The translations under genes were made by a program, and so were the position numbers. A model generated the notes under the pieces. It was not told where the DNA came from. It ran no database searches and saw only the letters and a program-made list of their open reading frames with translations. A stretch of 6,142 bases of DNA from DATECU01 sp035286745 (GTDB lineage Bacteria; Acidobacteriota; Vicinamibacteria; Fen-336), in NCBI GenBank assembly GCA_035286745.1, contig DATECU010000277.1, positions 1-6,142 on the forward strand, given 5' to 3'. Of the stretch, positions 1-6,100 are shown in pieces; within the stretch, counting starts at the first letter, position 1, and each line of letters starts with the position of its first letter.

Positions 1-2
1 AT

Positions 3-845
3 CGACCTGCCCCTCCCGCGCCACCATTCGCCCCCCTGGACACGAAGCCCAAGAGCCAGGCGGACATCGAGCGGTTCAGGGCCCAGATCCTCGACCGCAA
101 GCTGAGCCTGGAGAAGCTGGCCACCGAGTACGGGACCACGGTCCGGACCATCAGCCGCTGGTGCGAGGAGTTCGAGGTCCGGCGCGCCGGCCGCGGCGTC
201 AAGGTCAACCCGTCGAAGATATTCAGCGCCAAGGCCCGGGTGATGGTGGCCGACGCCAAGGAGGCGGTGGGCAGCCTGACCAAGGCCATGAGCGGCCAGA
301 AGCCAGCGGACGAGGCGGAGGTGGACGGCGTGCCGGTCCGCAGCCAGCTCGACCCGATGGCCGACCCCAAGGTCCGCGAGCTGATGGCCGAGATCGAGGG
401 CATGGCGCTGACCGGCCGCAGCATGAGCGACCTGCACCGCCTCCAGCAGACGCTGGGCCGGCTGCTGACCGTGGTCATGGCCCGGGCACCGATCCGCTCC
501 TGGAACGAGCTGGGCGAGGTCGCGGCCTCGTTCTACAAGATGATCCTCTACAGCCGGCGGGTCGAGGCCGAGATGCCGCCGAACCAGGACCCGGTGGCCC
601 TGCGGCAGGAGGCCGGCCGGCAGCTCATGCAGGAGCTCGGCGGCGTGCTGACGCCCGAGGAGCAGGACCAGATGGGCCGGCTGATGCAGGCGGCGGCCGG
701 CCGGCTCCAGGCCCGCCGCGGACTACCTGCCCCGCTGGCACCAGAGCCTGCGAAGGCCGAGGTGCCGATGCCGCCGGCGCTCGATCCGCGCGACGACGCC
801 CGGTCCGCCGTGGCCGCGGCGCGCTCCGAGGACCGGCCCTGGTGA
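3..845 (+). CDS. Helix-turn-helix DNA-binding protein, 5' partial (possible small-terminase-like protein)
   Basis: The frame is open to the left edge, so the true start lies outside the window; 280 codons are visible. The first in-frame GTG/ATG in the window (240-245) falls after the HTH and is unlikely to be the start. A P/A-rich stretch comes first, then at about nt 63-180 a homeodomain-like helix-turn-helix: a helix around DIERFRAQIL, then LSLEKLATEYGT, then the recognition helix VRTISRWCEEFEV. A basic segment follows (RRAGRGVKV). The rest is mostly helical, with a central segment around nt 345-575 (SMSDLHRLQQTLGRLL and SWNELGEVAASFYKMI) and an A/P-rich tail. An N-terminal HTH plus helical oligomerisation region is the layout of phage small terminase subunits, and its place ahead of phage-like genes fits, but no large terminase is visible. 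A phage transcription regulator is the alternative. The next gene starts inside its stop codon (GTGA, 842-845). Confidence 0.75.
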   Translation, partial: RPAPPAPPFAPLDTKPKSQADIERFRAQILDRKLSLEKLATEYGTTVRTISRWCEEFEVRRAGRGVKVNPSKIFSAKARVMVADAKEAVGSLTKAMSGQKPADEAEVDGVPVRSQLDPMADPKVRELMAEIEGMALTGRSMSDLHRLQQTLGRLLTVVMARAPIRSWNELGEVAASFYKMILYSRRVEAEMPPNQDPVALRQEAGRQLMQELGGVLTPEEQDQMGRLMQAAAGRLQARRGLPAPLAPEPAKAEVPMPPALDPRDDARSAVAAARSEDRPW

Positions 846-1333
846 AGGAAGCCCTGGCCGGCGGGCCAGCCTGCGCGATGAACGGGTCGAGGCCGGGCGA
901 CGACCACCGCGACGTCGACGCCGCGTTCTGCGGCCACAAGGTGGGCGTGCCCTGCACCAACCACGAGGCGCACGCGCAGCGATCCAGTTTTCCGGGCGAG
1001 GGAGCCTGGAGCCAGTCGGCGGACCGGAGCTCGGCCACCGAGGCGGTGAGGCAAGTGGACCAGAGCCAGTGGCAGGTGAAGGAGGGCGAGGCGGTCGTCT
1101 ACACGGACGCCCGCGGCGTCGATCGCGCGGCGGTCGTCACCAAGGTGTGGGGCCAGCGGGGTGAGGACCAGAAGCTGCTCGACCCGATGCCGGCGGCGCC
1201 CAGCGTCAACCTCGTCTACGTGAGCGGGGACCAGACGCGCGAGGACGACTACGGCCGGCAGATCGAGCGCGCGACCAGCGTCGTGTGGACCGGGAACCAG
1301 GCGGCTCCCGGCATTAGCTGGAGGCGGCCGTGA
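842..1333 (+). CDS. Small hypothetical protein with C-terminal beta-rich domain seen in phage genomes
   Basis: 163 codons from a GTG that overlaps the upstream stop by 4 bases, with GAGGA at 828-832 as a plausible ribosome site. An ATG at 878 is another possible start. Two parts can be seen. Residues about 20-50 hold a Cys/His-rich patch (FCGHKVGVPCTNHEAH), which might bind metal. Residues about 78-160 look beta-rich: EGEAVVYTDARGVDRAAVVT, then NLVYVSGDQTREDDYGRQIE followed by RATSVVW, ending in W-R-R-P. The pattern 'VVY.D..G....A.VT..WG ... NLVYVSGD...D.YGRQIER.TSV' resembles a small orphan family I recall from phage genomes, with no known function. An internal GTG at 1055 preceded by GAGG could allow separate production of the C-terminal domain, but nothing proves it. 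The overlapping longer frame opening at 161 is only the same frame running through the upstream gene. Confidence 0.7.
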   Translation: MKEALAGGPACAMNGSRPGDDHRDVDAAFCGHKVGVPCTNHEAHAQRSSFPGEGAWSQSADRSSATEAVRQVDQSQWQVKEGEAVVYTDARGVDRAAVVTKVWGQRGEDQKLLDPMPAAPSVNLVYVSGDQTREDDYGRQIERATSVVWTGNQAAPGISWRRP

Positions 1334-1385
1334 TCTTGCCCATGGGAACCGACGAGGGACCTGTGGCGGATCATAGGGAGGCCGC
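1334..1385 (+). promoter_or_regulatory. Only intergenic gap; carries a strong ribosome binding site
   Basis: This 52-base spacer is the only real gap between genes in the window. It ends with a strong Shine-Dalgarno sequence, AGGGAGG at 1375-1381, four bases before the GTG at 1386. An 8-base palindrome CCCATGGG lies at 1339-1346. I see no clear -35/-10 pair and no hairpin followed by a T run, so it is most likely an untranslated break within one operon, not a transcription boundary. Confidence 0.55.
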
Positions 1386-1592
1386 GTGTACCCGATGAGC
1401 CCCGACGTCAACTGGGACGCGGTTTGGACCCTGGCCCTCGGCCTGTCGCTGGGCCGCGCGCTGGCCGCGGTCGCCGGCAGGGCGTGGGACCGAGCCTCGG
1501 CCATCAGCCCGTCCGGCATCCTGATGGCCCTCGAGCGCGCCTGGGCCAGCCGGCCGCGCGGCGGCGACCACGCCTGCGGGGGGCCTAGGTGA
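1386..1592 (+). CDS. Small hypothetical protein, possible membrane-associated helix
   Basis: 68 codons, starting at GTG 1386 because AGGGAGG sits four bases upstream; the in-frame ATG at 1395 would place that site 13 bases away. After a short N-terminus (MYPMSPDVNWD) there is one hydrophobic stretch at residues about 12-31 (AVWTLALGLSLGRALAAVAG), interrupted by Arg24. It could be a single membrane helix, as in phage holin-like or lysis-accessory proteins, or an amphipathic helix. The C-terminus is basic and Gly-rich. I do not recognise a family. Its TGA overlaps the next GTG by 4 bases (1589-1592), which suggests coupled translation. Confidence 0.55.
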   Translation: MYPMSPDVNWDAVWTLALGLSLGRALAAVAGRAWDRASAISPSGILMALERAWASRPRGGDHACGGPR

Positions 1593-2185
1593 ACCTCGCC
1601 GACCTCTATCGCACCGATCTTACGAAGTCCTCCGTCGCGCCGCTTGCCGGCGGCGCGCAAGCAGCACAGGGGTCCGCGGACCAGCCTCCTCGGGCCCCCA
1701 ACTATGTGACAGCCAACACGGGTCCCGCGGGCATCAACCCTGTCGTGGACCCCACCTTGAGCGTTCCGCCCGGCACCCCGCCGGAGGTCGCAGCTCTGAT
1801 CGGTCCCGGGTCGCTGGGCGCCGCGCCGCCGCCCGACCCGGTCTACGACCAGCCGCCGCTCACGGCCGAGGAGCGCGACCTCCTGCGCCAGGGCACTATG
1901 GAGGCCCTGGCCAAGTTCCGGCCCATGGGCACCAGGCTCAACGCCGACACCGTTGACTACGCTCCGGACGGTGCGATGACGCCGGCGGTGCGCGAGCGGT
2001 TGGCCCAGGGTCCGCACGTCTACAGCTCGCGGGCCGAGAAGCTGGCCAAGGACGGGATGCCGCACCCCGTGAGCTCGGCGCCCGCGCCCGCCGTCGCCCT
2101 GGCCCACCCGGACATGTCCAAGCCCGGCCGGCACATCAGCGGGGACAGCCCGGCCTACCGCCCCGGGACCGGGAGGCTCGCATGA
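1589..2185 (+). CDS. Hypothetical proline-rich protein
   Basis: 198 codons from a GTG overlapping the preceding stop by 4 bases, with a G-run (1578-1583) upstream. The N-terminal 85 residues are rich in Pro, Ala and Gly (for example VDPTLSVPPGTPPEVAAL) and look disordered. A helical segment follows (LTAEERDLLRQGTMEALAKF, residues about 92-111), then a stretch with AMTPAVRERLAQGPHVYSSR and a tail again rich in Pro and Ala. There is no signal peptide, no membrane segment and no catalytic motif. The mix of disordered linkers with one short helix would suit a scaffold or adaptor, but that is a guess. G/C-ending codons dominate the frame throughout. The large opposite-strand frame covering the same DNA is regarded as a shadow. 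It overlaps the nuclease gene start by ATGA at 2182-2185. Confidence 0.65.
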   Translation: MNLADLYRTDLTKSSVAPLAGGAQAAQGSADQPPRAPNYVTANTGPAGINPVVDPTLSVPPGTPPEVAALIGPGSLGAAPPPDPVYDQPPLTAEERDLLRQGTMEALAKFRPMGTRLNADTVDYAPDGAMTPAVRERLAQGPHVYSSRAEKLAKDGMPHPVSSAPAPAVALAHPDMSKPGRHISGDSPAYRPGTGRLA

Positions 2186-2577
2186 GCGAGAACGCCGCGA
2201 TGCTCGCCGGCCTCTACACCTACCGCGCCGTCCTGCGCCGGGCGGTGGACGGCGACACGCTGGACCTGGCCGTGGACCTCGGCTTCGACGTGAAGCTCGA
2301 CCTCCGCGTGCGTCTGCTCGGGCTCGACGCGCCGGAGACCCGCACCAAGGACCTGGCGGAGAAGTCCGCCGGCATGACGGCCAAGGCGTTCGTCGAGCAG
2401 ACGCTCGCGGGCAAGGACCTGCTGGTCCGCACGGTGAAGGACGACCAGGAGAAGTACGGGCGCTTCCTGGCCACCGTGCTGTACGCTGCGGCCGGGGCCC
2501 CCGGCGGCTGGGCCGACCTCAACGCCGAGCTGCTGGCCGCGGGCCTGGCCAAGCCTTACGCCGGAGGCAAGCGGTGA
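2182..2577 (+). CDS. Thermonuclease family protein (staphylococcal nuclease-like, SNase domain)
   Basis: 131 codons, starting at ATG 2182 with GGGAGG at 2171-2176, five bases upstream. The SNase (micrococcal nuclease, PF00565) fold fills almost the whole protein. In this family a Ca2+-dependent phosphodiesterase cuts DNA and RNA. The family signatures are present in order: VDGDTLDL (Asp25, equal to Asp21 of staphylococcal nuclease), RVRLLGLDAPETR (Arg44, Asp49 and Glu52, equal to Arg35, Asp40 and Glu43) and EKYGRFLATV (Arg94, equal to Arg87). The C-terminal LNAELLAAGLAKPY matches the usual last helix (..NE.L...GLA...Y). No catalytic residue is missing. No signal peptide is present, unlike the secreted S. 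aureus enzyme, so it should act in the cytoplasm or inside a particle. Such small SNases occur in phages and plasmids. It sits inside the coupled operon, overlapping both neighbours by 4 bases. Confidence 0.93.
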   Translation: MSENAAMLAGLYTYRAVLRRAVDGDTLDLAVDLGFDVKLDLRVRLLGLDAPETRTKDLAEKSAGMTAKAFVEQTLAGKDLLVRTVKDDQEKYGRFLATVLYAAAGAPGGWADLNAELLAAGLAKPYAGGKR

Positions 2578-2861
2578 GCGCACCGGTGCCCGTCGACCTC
2601 ATCAGGAAGTACGGCCCGCTGGTGGACCGGGCGCTGGTCGAGGGGATGATATTCGAGCCGTTCGCCAAGCACCCGGTCTGCGTGTTCGTGCGACCCGAGT
2701 CCGAAGTCGGCCTCGAAGACTTCGTCAGCCCGCCTCGGCTGTCGTTCCCGCTGCCCGACCGCCTGGCCACCGTCCACCTGTGCGACGGGCCAGAGAGCTG
2801 GGGCATGGACCTGGTGATCGTCGGCAAGTGGGACTGGCCGCCGACCAGGATGGCCGCGTGA
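2574..2861 (+). CDS. Small hypothetical protein
   Basis: 95 codons from GTG 2574, with a strong GGAGG at 2563-2567, six bases upstream and inside the end of the nuclease gene. The stop of the nuclease and this start share GTGA. The sequence is mixed alpha/beta: VDLIRKYGPLVDRALVEGMI, then FEPFAKHPVCVFVRPE, then LATVHLCDGPESWGMDLVIV and a W-rich end (GKWDWPPTRMAA). It has no signal peptide or membrane helix and no motif that I can tie to a function. Codon use is like that of its neighbours except for an ATA Ile codon before TTC (2650-2655). Translational coupling suggests expression together with the nuclease, nothing more. Confidence 0.7.
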   Translation: MSAPVPVDLIRKYGPLVDRALVEGMIFEPFAKHPVCVFVRPESEVGLEDFVSPPRLSFPLPDRLATVHLCDGPESWGMDLVIVGKWDWPPTRMAA

Positions 2862-3109
2862 GCGACGGCACCCCGCAGCCCATGACCCAGGACGACTTCG
2901 AGCGGTCGTACGCCGCCCGATCCGGCATCACGGTGAACGCTCTCCGCGATATGGGCCTGAGGGTCGAGCCCTGCGCCTGCGCCCAGGGATCGTGCCGCGG
3001 CTGGCAGATGACCACCGAGCACGAGCGCCTGCAGCTCAGCATCCGACCGCACGAGGTTCCGCTGACCCTGGACAGCGCCGAGTTCCGGCACCCGAGGATA
3101 GTAGGATGA
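2858..3109 (+). CDS. Small Cys-motif protein of phage type (C-x-C-x4-C-x-G-W)
   Basis: 83 codons from GTG 2858, which overlaps the previous stop by 4 bases; AGGA at 2847-2850 is seven bases upstream. The same frame stays open further left, to 2780, but that part overlaps the upstream gene and has no suitable ribosome site. The core is QDDFERSYAARSGITVNALR followed by PCACAQGSCRGWQM, with Cys39, Cys41 and Cys46. The pattern 'F...YA..SG.T...L...G....PC.C....C.GWQM' resembles a small orphan family I recall from phages, including actinobacteriophages. Three cysteines in this spacing could be part of a metal site completed by a His or by a second subunit. Its role is unknown. It ends in an ATGA overlap with the large polyprotein gene. 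Confidence 0.75.
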   Translation: MSDGTPQPMTQDDFERSYAARSGITVNALRDMGLRVEPCACAQGSCRGWQMTTEHERLQLSIRPHEVPLTLDSAEFRHPRIVG

Positions 3110-6100
3110 GTCGATCGCTTTTCCGCCGGCGCGCCAGCAGCGACGATATGCTGCTCTCCCACGGCTACGTGTGGGTGGTGCGCGGGCAGCAGGGCGAGGA
3201 GAACGAGGGCCAGTTCTACGGGCTGTTCAACGCCCCGACCTCCGACCTCGTCTACAGGCACCTGGGCGAGGGCGTGGCCGGAGAAGGCGAGGACCCAGTG
3301 GAATGGGCGATGTCAACGTACGACGTGTTCCAGGAGCAGGTGGTTGACATCCAGTCACCCGGCCCGCTCGAGGGCGAGGCCCAGGCGATCGGCCTCCTGC
3401 GCCGCGCCGACCACGGCACCCAGGTCACGGTGGTCACCGACGACGACGGCTCGGTGCTGGCGGCGGTGGTCGGCGCCCAGTCCGACGAAGACGTCGTCAG
3501 GTTCATCGCCGACGAGGTGCTGGAAGGCGAGTGGACCTACGAGATGGTCCGCGACTCCCACCACTTCACGCGGCTCCCGGTCATTGACCTGGCTTCGGCC
3601 CCTGGCCCGCTCGAGGGCGAGGGCCGGGTCCGCGGCCGGTGGACGGAGCGGCGGGCCGAGGTCCAGGAGCCGAAGCAGGGAGAGCGCCGGCGGCTGACGG
3701 CCCCGCTCACCAGATCCTACACCGACCACTACCGCGGGGTGGCCCAGGGCCGCGCCACCTACCGCCGGCCGGCGACGCCCGACCCCGTGCCCTCCGGCAC
3801 CACGGTGGCGGTAAGCACCAGCGGCTGGGGCTGGACCGTGGTCACGATCGAGGGCATGGACCGGAGGCTCAGCGGCAGCGTGGCCACGCTCAGGACCATG
3901 GAGCTCCTGGCCCACTCGCAGCTCGTGAGCAGCGCCGGGGACAAGGAGCCGGGGGCGCTGGAGGGCGAGGCCCATGCCACCGGAGCACTTCGCTCCGCCG
4001 AGCGCACCGAGATCATCAAGCGGGTCGAGGTCATGCAGTACCGCCGGCTGACCGCGTCCATGCCCCGCGTCTACCGCTTTCCGCCGACCACCCGCACCGG
4101 CGAGCCCGTCGATCGCTACGAGCCCGACCCGGTGCCCGCCGGCACCGTGCTGTCGGTGGTGGCCGCGGGGCCCGCGCTCAGCGTGTCGTTGATCGTGGAC
4201 GCCAACTTCCAGCACACCGCTCACCATCCGGTCTATCTGCACAATGTCGACCTGGAGGCCAACAGCGTCCTGGTCAGCGAGCAGGGGACCGGCGCGCTGG
4301 AGGGCGAGGCCGCCCTGCGCGCCAGGTGGATCAGCCGCCGCGCGGCCGCCAAGCCGGCCAAGCGCCAGAAGACCAGGAAGCAGGAGGCCGAGTTCCGCGG
4401 CGTTCCCCTCACCATCGAGTACGCGGTGGGCGACGAGAAGAAGCACGCCGACGGGAAGGTCACGACATATACCCACCTCTACGGCGAGGTGCCGAACACC
4501 GCGACCCTGGCCGACGGCGAGCCGGTGGACGTCTACCTTTGCCGCGAGCCCCAGGACCAGGCGCCGGTGTGGGTCGTCCACCAGTTGAAGGAGGACGGCC
4601 AGTTCGACGAGGACAAGGTGCTCCTGGGCTTCGCCGACCGGATGTCGGCCGAGGACTGCTACCGGCATCACGGACCACCTTGGGGCTTGGGCTCGATCGA
4701 CGAGATGACCTGGGACCAGTTTTCGGGCGGCTACCTGATGGGCCACCGGTCGCCGGAGGACATGGGAGCCAGCGGGTTGCCCGAGGTCAAGGCGGCGTGG
4801 ACCGCACGCCGCGCCGGCAACCAGCCTGTCGTCACCATCAACACGCCGGTTGGCCCGGTGAACGTGGACCGCGCCGAGTACCGCCGCATCGTCAAGATGG
4901 TGCAGGACGCGGCGAAGCTCCACGAGTACGCCGAGTCCATGGGCCAGCAGACGGTCGAGGAGTTCACGCGGCTCACGGGCAAGGTCCCGTCCTGGGACTT
5001 CGGCATGGACGAGATCCTCAAGGTTCTGAGGGCGATATTCGAGCAGGCCGGGAAGGACGCGGGCGTGCCGTCGCCGGCCGTGGCCAGCGCCGCGGCCAGG
5101 ATCACGCGCCGCGCCGAGAACCTCCCGCCCCGCGACCAGTGGCCGCAGCCCGGCAGCATGCGGGTGCTCAGCATCCCACGCGGCTATGACTGGATGGCGT
5201 CGCCGTGGATCGGCGGCTGGAACAAGCGCATCCCGGTGGGCACCGCGGTCCGCGTCGTCTCGACCGCCGACGAGCTCTCGATCTTGGAGCAGCCGACAGG
5301 CATGCGGTCGTCGTTCGGCGCGCCGACCGTGATCTTCGATCTGGCTACCACCGGAGAGCGGTTCTACTCGCACCTCGCCCACTTCATGAAGTTCAGCACG
5401 CCGCTGGCCAGCGAGCAGTCGGAGCGACCCTCCGGCCTCGAAGGCGAGGCGTCGGCTTTCGGTCAGATGCCGGAGGTCCGCGGCGACAAGGTCGTGTTCA
5501 CGGTGCTGGGCGACGAGGTGTTGGTCGACCGCAGCGCGTGGGACGACGTCGTCCAGAAGGCCGAGGCCCACGTCGCCGCGTTCGGCACCAGCGACACGGG
5601 CCGGATCGTGGCCGCGTTCGAGGCTTGGAGCCAGGCCGCCGACGAGGTCGCCCGCCGCGCGTTCCCAGGCAGCCAGAACCCGACGATGGCCGACACCCTG
5701 CACACCCTGCTGATGGGGGCGTCCAACCAGGTGGCCGGCAACGCGCCAATGGCCGGCGGGCTTGAGGGCGAGGCCGCGGCGCGCCGCAGCCTGCACAAGT
5801 TCAGGATCGAGCGCCAGGTCAACGACAACGGCCTCAAGTCGCAGGAGAACGTGCTGTCCGGCCGCGCCACGCTCGACGACATCGCGCAGGCGGCTAGGTC
5901 CTTCGACATCGGCCCCGACGAGTACGCGGAGAAGGACTTCCGGCCGGGCGACGGCGGCTGGGTGGAGACCGCATGGGCCACCGAGTGGGGCGGTCCGCCG
6001 CCCGACGTCCCGATGGAGGAGCGCCACGTCCTGTTCGTGGACCTGAGCACCGCGGAGCAGGTGCGCGCGCTCAACGAGGCTCTCGGAGCGCATCGCCCCG

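Noticed and set aside
161..841. A plus-strand frame opening at 161 ahead of the 842 gene
   Set aside because: Its translation in this part is Arg/Gly/Pro-rich and overlaps the HTH protein gene, whose frame gives sensible helices. Only the portion from 842 onward is accepted.
1342..1398. An 18-codon ATG frame in the intergenic gap
   Set aside because: It has no ribosome site and no recognisable content, and it runs into the gene starting at 1386.
548..2134. A 528-codon open frame on the minus strand
   Set aside because: It lies opposite several plus-strand genes with coherent overlaps and ribosome sites. Its product is Arg/Gly/Ala-rich without domains, typical of an antisense shadow.
3520..3534. 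LEGEW as an additional boundary motif
   Set aside because: It lacks the P/G-rich lead-in and the following Ala/Gly, and it sits in a predicted helix within block 2 (ADEVLEGEWTYEM), so chance is more likely.
3639..5189. A 516-codon plus-strand frame within the polyprotein gene
   Set aside because: The product is a low-complexity R/G/A-rich string with no domain, and it overlaps the pyrophosphatase domain in another frame.
3355..6093. A 912-codon open frame on the minus strand
   Set aside because: It is the antisense of the polyprotein gene. In G+C-rich DNA such frames stay open by chance. The plus frame has G/C third positions, a recognisable pyrophosphatase domain and protein-level repeats; the minus translation shows only low-complexity R/A/G/L/V-rich sequence and repeats mirrored from LEGEA DNA.
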